Notes: generated by a model not told the origin, from the sequence alone. Shown: positions 9,229 to 18,215, counted from the stretch's first letter. The stretch: 64,000 nt of DNA from Acerihabitans sp047324305 (GCF_047324305.1 NZ_CP178740.1:62001-126000), one strand, 5' to 3'. Program-made: numbers and translations.

Positions 9229-10358
9229 GCCGCGCCCTCCCCGAGTCCCGCGGCAATCGCCGCGCCGATGGCTTGCAGCGCCTGTTCGGCGTCGGCGCCT
9301 TCAGCGGTGAAACGCAGGCGATGGCCGCTCTTCACGCCCAGGGCCACCACTTTCATCAGGCTGCGTCCATTGGCCGGTTTGCCGGACCCGTCCAGGTTGG
9401 TGACGGTAATGACGCTGTCGAACTGTTTGATCACGTTCACCAGGGCGGTGCCGGGGCGGGCGTGCAGGCCATGCTCGTTACGCACCACGAATTCCGCGCT
9501 TAATACCCCATCCGTCGCCGCGGCTTCGCCGCTGAGCAGGGCCAGCAGGGCGGGAGCGTCGGCGGTCAGCAGGCGGCTCGCCTCGCCGGCCAGCAGCAGG
9601 TCGCCGATGACGTTCAGCACGTCAAGCGGCCGATCGTCTACCATGGCGACGGTAATCAGCAGCGCCACGCTTTCACCGTCCTCGACAAACGCCGTCGCCG
9701 GGCGACTGATCGCCACGGCGCTGGCCAGGTTGCCGCGCGTGCTGTCGTTCAGCCAGACGCCCTGCCCCAGGTTCAGCGGGCGGCCGCTGATGATATCGCT
9801 GACGAACGCGACGTCCACCGCGCCCGCCAGCTGCAGGCGGCCGGCATTGAGCGCCTTGAGGGTGACCATGTCGCCGGCGGGGACGCCCAGGGCCATCAGG
9901 GAGATATCGAACAGGAACGGCGCCGGCTGCTTTTCACCCGTCAACGCGGCGCGCAGTTCTTCGGCCGACGTGGTGCTCGCCAGGCGCGCCGCCACGGCAT
10001 CGTCGCTTAAGACATGGGTCAGCTGGCGCAGCAGCGCGAGATGCTCGTCGGAGCGCGCGGCGATGCCGATCACCACATAAGCCGTCTGGCCCTCGCCCCA
10101 GTCAATCCCCTGCGGAAACTGAAATACCTGCACGCCGGTGTTCAGCACCAGGTCGCGGGTATCCGTGGTACCGTGCGGGATGGCGATGCCGTTGCCTAAA
10201 AAAGTGGACGTCTGCTGCTCGCGCTTCATCATGCCGTCCACATACCCGGCGTCGACATAACCTGCCTGCGTCATGGCCGCGGCGATCTGGGCGATAGCCT
10301 CCGTCTTGCTCTGCGCCTGGGCGCCGAGATGAATATCTTTTAATGACAAATCAAACAT
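9225..10358 (-). CDS. fruB: PTS fructose transporter IIA / FPr (HPr-like) diphosphoryl transfer protein
   Basis: Cytoplasmic phosphoryl carrier that passes phosphate from Enzyme I to FruA. The 377-residue product has an EIIA-Fru domain with active His62 in GIAIPHGTTD, a central M domain, and a C-terminal HPr-like domain with active His299 in GLHARPGTA. These positions equal those known in E. coli. The start ATG is preceded by GAGGAGAGAT. It is the first gene of fruBKA, and two Cra operators lie in the 100 bp upstream. Confidence 0.96.
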   Translation of the reverse strand: MFDLSLKDIHLGAQAQSKTEAIAQIAAAMTQAGYVDAGYVDGMMKREQQTSTFLGNGIAIPHGTTDTRDLVLNTGVQVFQFPQGIDWGEGQTAYVVIGIAARSDEHLALLRQLTHVLSDDAVAARLASTTSAEELRAALTGEKQPAPFLFDISLMALGVPAGDMVTLKALNAGRLQLAGAVDVAFVSDIISGRPLNLGQGVWLNDSTRGNLASAVAISRPATAFVEDGESVALLITVAMVDDRPLDVLNVIGDLLLAGEASRLLTADAPALLALLSGEAAATDGVLSAEFVVRNEHGLHARPGTALVNVIKQFDSVITVTNLDGSGKPANGRSLMKVVALGVKSGHRLRFTAEGADAEQALQAIGAAIAAGLGEGAA

Positions 10359-10389
10359 ATCTCTCCTCGCTTGCTGATATTGCTAATAT

Positions 10390-10401
10390 TGAATCGATTC
10401 A
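10390..10401. promoter_or_regulatory. Cra (FruR) operator 1 upstream of fruB
   Basis: TGAATCGATTCA is a perfect 12-bp palindrome matching the Cra operator consensus (TGAAWCGWTTCA type). It lies 32 bp before the fruB start, so Cra would block fruBKA until fructose 1-phosphate releases it. Confidence 0.8.
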
Positions 10402-10456
10402 GCTTCGATACGCACCAACAGCGGGATGGTCCGGGGCATCGCCTGTCTAATCACGC

Positions 10457-10468
10457 TGAAACGTTTCA
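10457..10468. promoter_or_regulatory. Cra (FruR) operator 2 upstream of fruB
   Basis: TGAAACGTTTCA is a second perfect palindrome of the Cra type, 67 bp (centre to centre) from the first. The two sites presumably flank the fruB promoter. Paired Cra sites are known at fruBKA in E. coli. Confidence 0.8.
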
Positions 10469-10786
10469 ATAAAGTCTCCGACGTTGGCGACGTGATTGCA
10501 AGCGCCGGTCGACTATTCCTGTCGGATCTTTGAAGCGCCGCACAGTTTATCGTTATTCAGGCACGTCCCGGCCCGCCGGGACGGCTTTTGCTGACGCGCT
10601 GCTGAAGACCCCATCCCCCATGCCCGTCGCGGCCTGACCGGGGCCGCCCGCGCAGCGATCCGGCGGCGCGCCTTGCCGCCGGCCGACGTCATGCTGAAGT
10701 GGATTTATTTTCGCCGCCGGCTGTTGTTTTTCGCCAACAGGCGTATTATTCGGGCGTCCATTTGTCCTGATCCCGATGCCATTATC
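10469..10786. other. Intergenic DNA between fruB and setB
   Basis: About 320 bp without a gene beyond the Cra operators. A hairpin at 10564-10583 (CGTCCCGG, loop CCCG, CCGGGACG, then GCTTTT) resembles a weak terminator on the plus strand, but no known transcript enters from that side. The rest shows no clear signal. The setB promoter should be near its right end. Confidence 0.4.
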
Positions 10787-12037
10787 ATGCACACGCCTAT
10801 CGCCCTCCCGCGGCGCCTTCCGGATATGACCGCCCCGGCCTTTCTGGTTATCGCTTTTCTCTCCGGCATCGCCGGCGCACTGCAGTTGCCGACCCTGAGC
10901 CTGTTCCTGTCCACGGAAGTGGCGGCCCGGCCCTTTATGGTGGGCCTGTTCTATACCGGCAGCGCGGTGATAGGCATCGCGGTCAGCCAGTTCCTGGCCG
11001 GCCGGTCGGATAAAAAAGGCGATCGTAAACGGCTGATCCTGCAATGCTGCCTGCTGGGCGCGGCGGGCTGCGTGCTGTTTGCCTTTAACCGCAGTTATTT
11101 TGTCCTGCTGGCCTGCGGCGTGTTATTGACCAGCTTCGGTTCCACCGCCAACCCGCAGATGTTCGCCCTGGCGCGCGAACATGCCGAGCAGACGGGGCGC
11201 GAGGCGGTCATGTTCAGTTCGGTAATGCGCGCGCAGGTGTCCCTGGCCTGGGTCATCGGACCGCCGCTGGCCTTTGCCCTGGCGCTGGGCTTTGGTTTCA
11301 AAGTGATGTATATGATGGCCGCCGTCACCTTCGTGGCCTGCGGCGCGCTGGTCTGGCTGGCGCTGCCGTCGATGCGCAAATCGGCGCTGAAAACCGCCGC
11401 GGTGCTGGAGGCGCCCCGCCGCAACCGCCGCGACGCGATGCTGCTGTTCGCCGCCTGCACGCTGATGTGGACCTGCAACTGCATGTACCTGATCAATATG
11501 CCGCTCTATCTCATCCACGAGCTGCAGCTGCCTGAAAAACTGGCCGGAATGCTGATGGGCACCGCCGCGGGCCTGGAGATCCCGACCATGCTGGTGGCCG
11601 GCTATGTGTCCAGGCGCTTTGGCAACCGGCTGCTGATGCGCATCGCCGTCGGCGCCGGACTGCTGTTTTACCTGGGGTTGCTGGTGTTTACCGCCCCTAT
11701 GGCGCTGCTGGCGCTGCAGTCGCTGAACGCGGTGTTTATCGGCATTCTGGCCGGCATCGGCATGATCTATTTTCAGGATCTGATGCCGGGCCAGGCCGGC
11801 GCCGCCACCACGCTGTTTACCAATACCGGACGGGTGGGCTGGATTATCGCCGGTTCGGCCGCCGGGCTTATCGCGGAAATCTGGCAGTACCATACGGTGT
11901 TTTTTGTGGCGCTGCTAATGATTGCCGGCGCCGGTTATTGCATGTGGCGCATTCGTGATGTAGATTCGCCGCTGCCCCGCGACACGCACTTTTCCCCCTT
12001 GCCTGAAGGCCCGGGCAACGGTAACGTGTCGCCATAG
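10787..12037 (+). CDS. setB: Sugar efflux transporter SetB
   Basis: Major facilitator superfamily efflux pump of the SET family, which exports lactose, glucose and analogues across the inner membrane. The 416-residue product follows E. coli SetB: SRSDKKGDRK-type loop (here GRSDKKGDRKRLI), FGSTANPQMFALAREHA, REAVMFSSVMRAQVSLAWV, KLAGMLMGTAAGLEIPTML and YFQDLMPGQAGAATTLFTNT, with about 12 TM segments. The start at 10787 (MHTPIALPRRLPDMTAPAF) matches the family N-terminus; upstream in-frame codons would add an atypical basic extension. It is followed at close range by yeiP. Confidence 0.93.
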   Translation: MHTPIALPRRLPDMTAPAFLVIAFLSGIAGALQLPTLSLFLSTEVAARPFMVGLFYTGSAVIGIAVSQFLAGRSDKKGDRKRLILQCCLLGAAGCVLFAFNRSYFVLLACGVLLTSFGSTANPQMFALAREHAEQTGREAVMFSSVMRAQVSLAWVIGPPLAFALALGFGFKVMYMMAAVTFVACGALVWLALPSMRKSALKTAAVLEAPRRNRRDAMLLFAACTLMWTCNCMYLINMPLYLIHELQLPEKLAGMLMGTAAGLEIPTMLVAGYVSRRFGNRLLMRIAVGAGLLFYLGLLVFTAPMALLALQSLNAVFIGILAGIGMIYFQDLMPGQAGAATTLFTNTGRVGWIIAGSAAGLIAEIWQYHTVFFVALLMIAGAGYCMWRIRDVDSPLPRDTHFSPLPEGPGNGNVSP

Positions 12038-12067
12038 ACTCCGATACAATTATACAGGTCCACTTTG

Positions 12068-12640
12068 ATGGCTAGAGCAAACGAAATTAAGCGCGGCATG
12101 GCGGTAAATTACAACGGCAAACTCCTGCTGGTAAAAGACATTGATATCCAGAGCCCAAGCGCGCGCGGGGCCAGTACGCTGTATAAGATGCGGTTTTCCG
12201 ACGTCCGCACCGGCCTGAAGGTGGAAGAGCGCTTTAAGGGCGACGATATCCTCGAGACCATCAACCTGGTGCGCCGCTCGGTGACGTTTTCCTATATCGA
12301 CGGCGAAGAATATGTCTTTATGGACGACGAGGACTATACCCCGTACCTGTTCAAGAAAGACCAGATAGAAGACGAACTGCTGTTTATCCCCGAAGGCGGC
12401 ATCCCCGGCATGCAGGTGCTGACCCTGGAAGGCCAGGTGCTGGCGCTGGAATTGCCGCAAACGGTGGATCTGGAGATTATCGAAACCACGCCCGGCATCA
12501 AAGGCGCGTCGGCCAGCGCCCGCACCAAGCCGGCGCTGATGAGCACCGGCCTGACCGTCTCGGTGCCGGAATACCTGAACAGCGGCGAAAAGATCCGTAT
12601 TCACGTGGCGGAACGTCGCTATATGAGCCGCGCCGACTAA
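12068..12640 (+). CDS. yeiP: Elongation factor P-like protein YeiP
   Basis: Paralogue of translation factor EF-P with the same three-domain beta-barrel fold. The 190-residue product has the same length as E. coli YeiP and nearly the same sequence: MARANEIKRGMAVNYNGKLL, SPSARGASTLYKMRFSDV, TPGIKGASASAR and the C-terminal GEKIRIHVAERRYM. The N-terminal domain loop has the SARG of YeiP-type proteins where EF-P carries its modified lysine. ATG at 12068 is preferred over a TTG codon immediately before it. It lies 30 bp after setB. Confidence 0.95.
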   Translation: MARANEIKRGMAVNYNGKLLLVKDIDIQSPSARGASTLYKMRFSDVRTGLKVEERFKGDDILETINLVRRSVTFSYIDGEEYVFMDDEDYTPYLFKKDQIEDELLFIPEGGIPGMQVLTLEGQVLALELPQTVDLEIIETTPGIKGASASARTKPALMSTGLTVSVPEYLNSGEKIRIHVAERRYMSRAD

Positions 12641-12677
12641 CCATTTCCAGGCCAACGGCCAGACGGGGTGCATCATC

Positions 12678-14168
12678 ATGGCGACCCTTGCCTCGCATCA
12701 CCTTCCCGCCGGGGTGCAACAGCCCGGCTACGATCGCGGCCTGCTTAAGAGCCGCATCGTACATATCGGTTTCGGCGCGTTTCACCGGGCCCATCAGGCG
12801 GTAATGACCGATCGGGCGCTTAACGCCGTTGGCGGCGATTGGGGCATCTGCGAGGTCAGCCTGCACAGCGCCGGTTTATTGCAGGCGCTGCGCGCCCAGG
12901 ATCATCTGTTTACCGTGCTGGAAAAAGACGGCGCCGGCAGGCAGGCGCACGTTATCGGCGCGGTCCGCGAGTCGGTTATCGCGGCAGAGGTCGGCATCGC
13001 GGCGGTGCTGGAAAAGCTGGCCGAGCCGCAGGTGGCCGTCGTCTCGCTGACCATTACCGAAAAAGGCTATTGCATCGAGCCGGACAGCGGCGAGCTGGAC
13101 CGCGCCAATCCGCGCGTCCAGGCGGATATCCTGCATCCCGGGGCGCCTGGCACCGTGCCGGGCATTCTGGTGGAGGCGCTGCGCCTGCGCTATGCGCGCG
13201 GCCTCGCGCCGCTGACCCTGCTGTCGTGCGACAATATTCCCGGCAACGGCCAGGTGCTCAGGCGGGCGGTGCTGGGCCTGGCCCAGGCCAGGGATCCGCT
13301 GCTGGCGGCATGGATCGGGGAACAGGTGTCGTTTCCGGCCACCATGGTCGACCGTATCGTGCCCGCCGCCACGGAAGAAACGCTGGCTGAGATTGCCGCC
13401 CTTATCGGCGTGGCGGACCCCTGCGCCATCGCCTGCGAACCCTTTATCCAATGGGTTATCGAGGATAATTTTGTTGCCGGCCGGCCGGACTGGCAGGCGG
13501 CGGGCGCGCAGTTTGTCCCCGACGTCGCGCCGTATGAAGAAATGAAGCTGCGCATGCTGAACGGCAGCCATTCCTTTCTGGCCTGGCTCGGCTATCTGGC
13601 CGGCTACCAGCATATCAGCGACTGCATGGCGGACCCGGGCTACCACGCCGCCGTGGCCGCGATGATGGCGCAGGAACAGGCGCCCACCCTGCGCCTGGGC
13701 GCCGGGGAAGTGGACCTCGCCGCCTACGCCGCGCAGTTGCTGGCGCGCTTCGCCAATCCGGCGCTGAAACACCGCACCTGGCAGATTGCCATGGACGGCA
13801 CGCAAAAGCTGCCGCAGCGCATGCTGGACCCGGTGCGCTGGCATATCGCCCACGGCGACGGCTATCCCCTGCTGGCGCTGGGCATCGCAGGCTGGATGCG
13901 TTATGTGGGCGGCCGCGACGATCTCGGCGCGCCTATTGATATCCGCGATCCGCTCAGCGACGAGCTGCGGCGCATCGTCGGCCACAGCCCCGACGGCGAG
14001 CCGCGGGTGCTGGCGCTGTTGGCGCTGCGTTCGGTATTCGGCGCGGATCTGTCCGCCAGCCCCGCCTTTGCCGCCGCCGTCACCGCGGCTTATCTCGCGC
14101 TGGCGCGGGACGGCGCCAAAGCGACGGTGGCCGCCGCCCTCTCCCCGGCCGCCCGGGGACGACCATGA
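12678..14168 (+). CDS. yeiQ: Mannitol dehydrogenase family oxidoreductase YeiQ
   Basis: NAD-dependent polyol/hexuronate dehydrogenase of the mannitol dehydrogenase/fructuronate reductase family. Its true substrate is not known. The 496-residue product has the N-terminal Rossmann stretch IVHIGFGAFHRAHQA, then SLTITEKGYC, LSCDNIPGNG and the family motif MKLRMLNGSHSFLAWLGYLAG, containing the conserved Lys and the N-G-x-H of the active site. It aligns with E. coli YeiQ (488 aa). The gene overlaps yeiR by 4 nt (ATGA), so the two are probably translated together. Confidence 0.93.
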   Translation: MATLASHHLPAGVQQPGYDRGLLKSRIVHIGFGAFHRAHQAVMTDRALNAVGGDWGICEVSLHSAGLLQALRAQDHLFTVLEKDGAGRQAHVIGAVRESVIAAEVGIAAVLEKLAEPQVAVVSLTITEKGYCIEPDSGELDRANPRVQADILHPGAPGTVPGILVEALRLRYARGLAPLTLLSCDNIPGNGQVLRRAVLGLAQARDPLLAAWIGEQVSFPATMVDRIVPAATEETLAEIAALIGVADPCAIACEPFIQWVIEDNFVAGRPDWQAAGAQFVPDVAPYEEMKLRMLNGSHSFLAWLGYLAGYQHISDCMADPGYHAAVAAMMAQEQAPTLRLGAGEVDLAAYAAQLLARFANPALKHRTWQIAMDGTQKLPQRMLDPVRWHIAHGDGYPLLALGIAGWMRYVGGRDDLGAPIDIRDPLSDELRRIVGHSPDGEPRVLALLALRSVFGADLSASPAFAAAVTAAYLALARDGAKATVAAALSPAARGRP

Positions 14169-15145
14169 CCGCCCGCACCACCCTGATTACCGGTTTTCTC
14201 GGCAGCGGTAAAACCACTACCCTCTTGCATCTGCTGGCGCAAAAACCGGCCGGCGAACGCTGGGCGGTCCTGGTGAATGAATTTGGCGAGATTGGCGTCG
14301 ACGGCGCGCTCCTGGCCGACAGCGGCGCAGTGCTCAAGGAAATTCCCGGCGGCTGCATGTGCTGCGTCAACGGCCTGCCCATGCAGGTGGGATTAAATAC
14401 CCTGTTGCAGCGCAACACCCCCGATCGGCTGCTGATCGAGCCGACCGGGCTTGGCCATCCCAAACAAATCCTCTCTTTGCTCACCTCGCCGGTATATGAA
14501 AACTGGCTGACCCTGCGCGCCACCCTGTGCCTGCTGGACGCGCGCCAGCTCGGCGACGCACGTTACCGCGACAATGAAAACTTCCGCGACCAGCTGGCCG
14601 CCGCCGATGTCATTATCGCCAACAAGCAGGACAGCTACCAGCCGCAGGATCGCGTGCTGCTGGACGAGTGGGCCGCCGGGCACGGCGATGGACGCCAAAT
14701 AGTCGACGCCGTCCAGGGCCGGGTGCCGCTGTCATTGCTGGACCTGCCGCGCCTGAACGCGCGCGAACTGCCCGACGGCGCCCACCATCACGCCCCCCCG
14801 GCGCCCAAGGCGGGACTCGCGGCGCTGCGGCTGCCGGGCAATACCGGCTGGCGGCGTGCGCTGAACCAGGGCCAGGGCTACCAGTCCTGCGGCTGGATTT
14901 TTGACGGCGCCACCACCTTCGATACCATCGGCCTGCTGGAGTGGGCGCGGCTGGCGCCGGTGGAACGGGTCAAGGCCGTGGTACGCATCCCCGAAGGCAC
15001 CCTGCAGGTCAACCGCCAGGGCCAGGACTTGCGCATCGAGACTCTGCCCGCACCGCCGCCCGACAGCCGGATTGAATTGATCAATCCCGCCCCGGCGGAT
15101 TGGAACGCGCTGCAAACGGCTTTGTTGAAGATTCGTTTAAATTAG
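14165..15145 (+). CDS. yeiR: Zinc-binding COG0523 GTPase YeiR
   Basis: G3E-family P-loop GTPase of the COG0523 group, thought to help deliver or buffer zinc. The 326-residue product has the Walker A motif GFLGSGKTTT, the metal-binding GGCMCCVNG (CxCC), LIEPTGLGHP for Walker B/switch, the nucleotide-specificity NKQD, and a C-terminal CobW-C-like part with a His-rich stretch AHHHAPP. Its length equals E. coli YeiR (328). Translational overlap with yeiQ is conserved. Confidence 0.94.
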   Translation: MTARTTLITGFLGSGKTTTLLHLLAQKPAGERWAVLVNEFGEIGVDGALLADSGAVLKEIPGGCMCCVNGLPMQVGLNTLLQRNTPDRLLIEPTGLGHPKQILSLLTSPVYENWLTLRATLCLLDARQLGDARYRDNENFRDQLAAADVIIANKQDSYQPQDRVLLDEWAAGHGDGRQIVDAVQGRVPLSLLDLPRLNARELPDGAHHHAPPAPKAGLAALRLPGNTGWRRALNQGQGYQSCGWIFDGATTFDTIGLLEWARLAPVERVKAVVRIPEGTLQVNRQGQDLRIETLPAPPPDSRIELINPAPADWNALQTALLKIRLN

Positions 15146-15154
15146 CAGGAATAC

Positions 15155-15160
15155 TATAAT
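15155..15160 (+). promoter_or_regulatory. Possible lpxT promoter -10 element
   Basis: A perfect TATAAT lies 39 bp before the lpxT start in the yeiR-lpxT gap. The matching -35 position holds TTCGTT, a weak match. A local promoter is plausible but not certain. Confidence 0.4.
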
Positions 15161-15198
15161 CACCTTAATTTAGTCACTTGTTTTATAGGTGCTGAGTC

Positions 15199-15912
15199 AT
15201 GCGTCGCTTACCTGCCGTTATTTTGCTCAATATCCTGGGCATCGCGCTTTTTGTCTCATGGTACCTGCCTTCGCACCACGGATTCTGGTCGCGACTGGAT
15301 ACGGCGATCTTCCTGTTTTTTAATCATATCGCCGCCAGTAGCCATAGTTATGCCGTATTCCTGGCCGTCACCAACTATCGCGCGTTCGATATCACCTCCC
15401 TGCTGGCGATGGGCCTGCTTTACCTCCACTACCTGTTGCGCACCCCGCCGGATCGGCGCTATCAATTGATAAGCCTCGGCATCGTCATGCTGCTTTCGGC
15501 GCTGGTGCTTAACCAGCTGGGGCACCTGCTGCCGGTCAGCCGCCCCAGCCCGACGCTGTTTTTCCAAAATGAGGACGGCGTGGTGCGCGTGTCGCAATTT
15601 AGCCGCATTCCCACCAAGGACGCTTCCATGGATAGCTTTCCGGGCGACCACGGCATGATGCTGATGATTTTTGCCGCCTATATGCTGCGCTATTTCGGCG
15701 GCCGGGCGTTTGCCTGCGGCATGGCTATCGTGGTGCTGTTCTCCCTGCCCCGGGTGATGATTGGCGCGCACTGGTTCAGCGATATCGCGGTGGGATCGCT
15801 GTCGGTGGTGCTGGTCGGCCTGAGTTGGTGGCTGATGACGGATGCCAGCGATAATGCGGTGAGCTGGTTTAACCAGCGCTTGCCGGGCGTGCGCGACCGG
15901 CGATATCAATAG
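15199..15912 (+). CDS. lpxT: Lipid A 1-diphosphate synthase LpxT
   Basis: Inner-membrane PAP2-family enzyme that moves a phosphate from undecaprenyl pyrophosphate to lipid A position 1 on the periplasmic side. The 237-residue product has about six TM helices and the split phosphatase signature: SRPSPTLFF, DSFPGDHGMM (catalytic PGDH) and GAHWFSDIAVG. Length and motif spacing fit E. coli LpxT (YeiU). Confidence 0.92.
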   Translation: MRRLPAVILLNILGIALFVSWYLPSHHGFWSRLDTAIFLFFNHIAASSHSYAVFLAVTNYRAFDITSLLAMGLLYLHYLLRTPPDRRYQLISLGIVMLLSALVLNQLGHLLPVSRPSPTLFFQNEDGVVRVSQFSRIPTKDASMDSFPGDHGMMLMIFAAYMLRYFGGRAFACGMAIVVLFSLPRVMIGAHWFSDIAVGSLSVVLVGLSWWLMTDASDNAVSWFNQRLPGVRDRRYQ

Positions 15913-16317
15913 GAATTAATTATAGCGGGGGCGGCCTGTGACGGCGTCCGGCGGTCGCCACGTTACGGGAAGGTTGCGGGATCGCCGGCCCCCGGGCGGC
16001 GACAATGCCCGCCCGCCGCCATTCCCGGCAAACGGCGGGGCTTTTTGATCCAATTCTTAACGTTTAATTTAATACTATTTCACATCACCAAAAGTTATAA
16101 AATAGTCGATAAAAATCCTCGCTTTCCCTTATTCATTACGGTACCCTCGAATTCGCTGTACTTATACACTGATATTTTCCCGCTAATAAAAATGTGTGAG
16201 TAATACCACACAATGCAGGAATAACGGTTGGTCAATCAGTATTTGCGCATTATTCTCGATTCGCTCGGTATTTTATAGCGGCACCGTCGCTAAGGACTTT
16301 AAGGGATAACACTTATA
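15913..16317. other. Intergenic DNA between lpxT and mepS
   Basis: About 400 bp with no gene. The left part is GC-rich and contains the lpxT terminator. The right 250 bp is AT-rich and must hold the mepS promoter and leader, but no single -35/-10 pair stands out. Confidence 0.5.
16011..16046 (+). terminator. Rho-independent terminator after lpxT
   Basis: GCCCGCCG pairs with CGGCGGGG around a 14-nt loop and is followed by CTTTTTG. It lies about 100 bp past the lpxT stop. Confidence 0.6.
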
Positions 16318-16926
16318 ATGGTCAAATCTCAACCTATTTTGAGATATGTGCTGCGGTTAATCCCCGCAGTGGCGGCGGCAGTTATGCTTTCCGCCTGTAG
16401 TTCTCATGGCAGTCAACAAACAGCTGAGATGCATGCAGTCAACGATAAAAGTGATTTTTTACTGCAAGCCTCTCAGGATCAATTCGAAGATATGGTCCGT
16501 AATGTCGATGTGAAGACGAAAATTATGGATCAATATGCCGTATGGAAAGGCGTTCGGTATCGCCTGGGCGGCAGCTCTAAACGTGGTATAGATTGTTCGG
16601 CTTTTGTACAGCAAACGTTCCATGAACAGTTTGGCCTGGAATTGCCGCGCTCAAGCAGCGAGCAGCAGGGTATGGGCGCTAAAATCCAGCGCACCAAGCT
16701 GCGTCCAGGAGATCTGGTCGTGTTCCATGCCGGTTCCACCGGGCGCCATATGGGGATTTACCTGGGCAACGATCAGTTTGTCCACGCATCCACCACCAGC
16801 GGCGTCACCATTTCCAGCCTATCGGAAACCTACTGGAACAAGCGTTATCGGGAAGCACGGCGGGTATTAACCGGCGGCGCCAAGGGGCAGATGACCACGG
16901 CAATGCGCGGCAACAGCAACTCCTGA
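16318..16926 (+). CDS. mepS: Murein DD-endopeptidase MepS (Spr)
   Basis: Outer-membrane lipoprotein that cuts D-Ala-mDAP peptide crosslinks in peptidoglycan so the wall can grow. The 202-residue product has a lipoprotein signal peptide with lipobox LSAC (Cys27). Its NlpC/P60 domain has the catalytic triad Cys93 in IDCSAFV, His144 in GRHMGIYLG and His156 in FVHAST. The C-terminal tail after residue ~185 is short and polar. The gene stands alone between two terminators. Confidence 0.95.
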   Translation: MVKSQPILRYVLRLIPAVAAAVMLSACSSHGSQQTAEMHAVNDKSDFLLQASQDQFEDMVRNVDVKTKIMDQYAVWKGVRYRLGGSSKRGIDCSAFVQQTFHEQFGLELPRSSSEQQGMGAKIQRTKLRPGDLVVFHAGSTGRHMGIYLGNDQFVHASTTSGVTISSLSETYWNKRYREARRVLTGGAKGQMTTAMRGNSNS

Positions 16927-16970
16927 TAATTAACGGTTATTATTTAAATGTCCTGAATGCCGAACGAGAT

Positions 16971-17000
16971 AAAAGCCGCCTGCCCGGGCGGTTTTTTTTT
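16971..17000 (+). terminator. Rho-independent terminator after mepS
   Basis: AAGCCGCC pairs with GGCGGTTT (including one G-T pair) around TGCCCG, followed by an unbroken T-run. It lies 45 bp after the mepS stop. Confidence 0.85.
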
Positions 17001-17278
17001 GACCATTATTAAAGATTTGTATATCTGTTTTTTTGCTTAATACATATTCTTCGAAGCTCATCACTATTCTCGCCGCTATATTCCCAGCTCCTTAACATAT
17101 TTGCCTGCATGTTATCAACATATTAATTATTATAATCCGCGTCATTTGTCCGTTTGCCGTTATGCTAACGGCGGCCAGCCCGCCCGCGATTGCGCCATAT
17201 CGGCTAATTATTAAGCACGATAATATATCAGTTAAGGCAATATATGGGCGCAACATCCCATGCCCGCGGCCGCGCTAA
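17001..17278. other. AT-rich intergenic DNA between mepS and the TIM-barrel gene
   Basis: About 280 bp, AT-rich, with no open frame worth calling. In E. coli this position carries rtn (pdeN); no trace of it is visible here. Confidence 0.5.
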
Positions 17279-18109
17279 TTACGGCCGGCGCGCCGTTATC
17301 TCCCGTTCCAGCCACGCCAGCGAGGCAAACCCCTCGGCGGCGATGCGCTGCGGCGTTTCCCGCTGATACCGGTCGCTGAAAATTTCCAGCGACCAGATGC
17401 CCCGGTACCCTGCCGCCGCCACTTGGCGCGCAAAACCGGCGACATCCAGGATGCCCTGGCCCGGAAAACAGCGATGATGCCGGCTCCAGGCGTCTACCGG
17501 CTGCGACGGCCGCGGGCGCGGCGCGGCATCGGCCATCTGCACGTAAAAGATTTTTTCCGCCGGGATGTGCGCCAGGCCGTCGAGGTTATCCGCCAGGGCC
17601 AGGATATGAAAGCTGTCCAGCGCCAGGCCCAGGTTGGGCATGGCGACGGTGCTGACCCGCTCCCAGGCCTGGCGGTAATGATGCACATGGCGCCCCCAAG
17701 CCAGGGCCTCATAACAGATGGCGCAGCCATAACGCTGCGCCAACTCGGCCAGGCGCAGCAGATCGCCGTTTTGCGCCTCTTCGTCCGCCAGGGCATCCTG
17801 GTCCACCGAACTGCATACCAGCAATTGCCGGCATCCCAGTTCTGCCATGGCGTCAAACATGCGCCCGGCCTCGGCCAGCACGCCGGCGCGGCCGGCCGCG
17901 GGCGCCCCGTCGGCGTTGCGCAGCGGCTGCAGCAGCACCGCCTCAAGATCGAGCGCGTCGAGCAGCCGTTTAACGTCGCGCGCGGTACCGGGGAAGCGTT
18001 GCAGATCGTCGTCAAACAGTTCCACGGCGTCAAACCCCGCCCGGGCGATGGCCTCAAGCTTTTCCGGCAGGCTGCCGGCCATGGATAGGGTAGCAATGGA
18101 CTTGCGCAC
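17279..18109 (-). CDS. TIM-barrel sugar isomerase/epimerase family protein, QuiC-like (probable 3-dehydroshikimate dehydratase type)
   Basis: A 276-residue xylose-isomerase-like TIM barrel. The sequence resembles the N-terminal half of bacterial QuiC-type 3-dehydroshikimate dehydratases: MRKSIATLSMAGSLPEKLEA, GFDAVELFDDDL, ICYEALAWGRHVHHYRQAW, LDSFHIL, KIFYVQMADA, HHRCFPGQG and SLEIFSDRYQ. The four usual divalent-metal ligands (Glu, Asp, Gln, Glu) are visible in YEALAW, LDSFH, VQMADA and SLEIFSD. The start is GTG, preceded by AGGAGG at ideal spacing. There is no quinate/shikimate gene nearby, so the pathway is uncertain. It is divergent from yejA. Confidence 0.75.
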   Translation of the reverse strand: MRKSIATLSMAGSLPEKLEAIARAGFDAVELFDDDLQRFPGTARDVKRLLDALDLEAVLLQPLRNADGAPAAGRAGVLAEAGRMFDAMAELGCRQLLVCSSVDQDALADEEAQNGDLLRLAELAQRYGCAICYEALAWGRHVHHYRQAWERVSTVAMPNLGLALDSFHILALADNLDGLAHIPAEKIFYVQMADAAPRPRPSQPVDAWSRHHRCFPGQGILDVAGFARQVAAAGYRGIWSLEIFSDRYQRETPQRIAAEGFASLAWLEREITARRP

Positions 18110-18209
18110 CGTCGTCCTCCTGATTAAAGGGTGTATGGCTTAATAATCTGATTGATAATTTTGACATTAATGGCAAAAAAACCGTTAATGGCATTGTTTT
18201 AGGCATTAG

Positions 18210-18215
18210 TATAAT
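18210..18215 (+). promoter_or_regulatory. Possible yejA promoter -10 element
   Basis: A perfect TATAAT lies 62 bp before yejA. The -35 is unclear (TTAATG with a 19-bp spacer). Two copies of TTAATGGC, part of an AT-rich stretch, lie just upstream. Confidence 0.4.

Noticed and set aside
10564..10583. Hairpin CGTCCCGG/CCGGGACG upstream of setB as a terminator
   Set aside because: The T-run is short and no gene on the plus strand reads into it. Kept only as a note in the intergenic entry.
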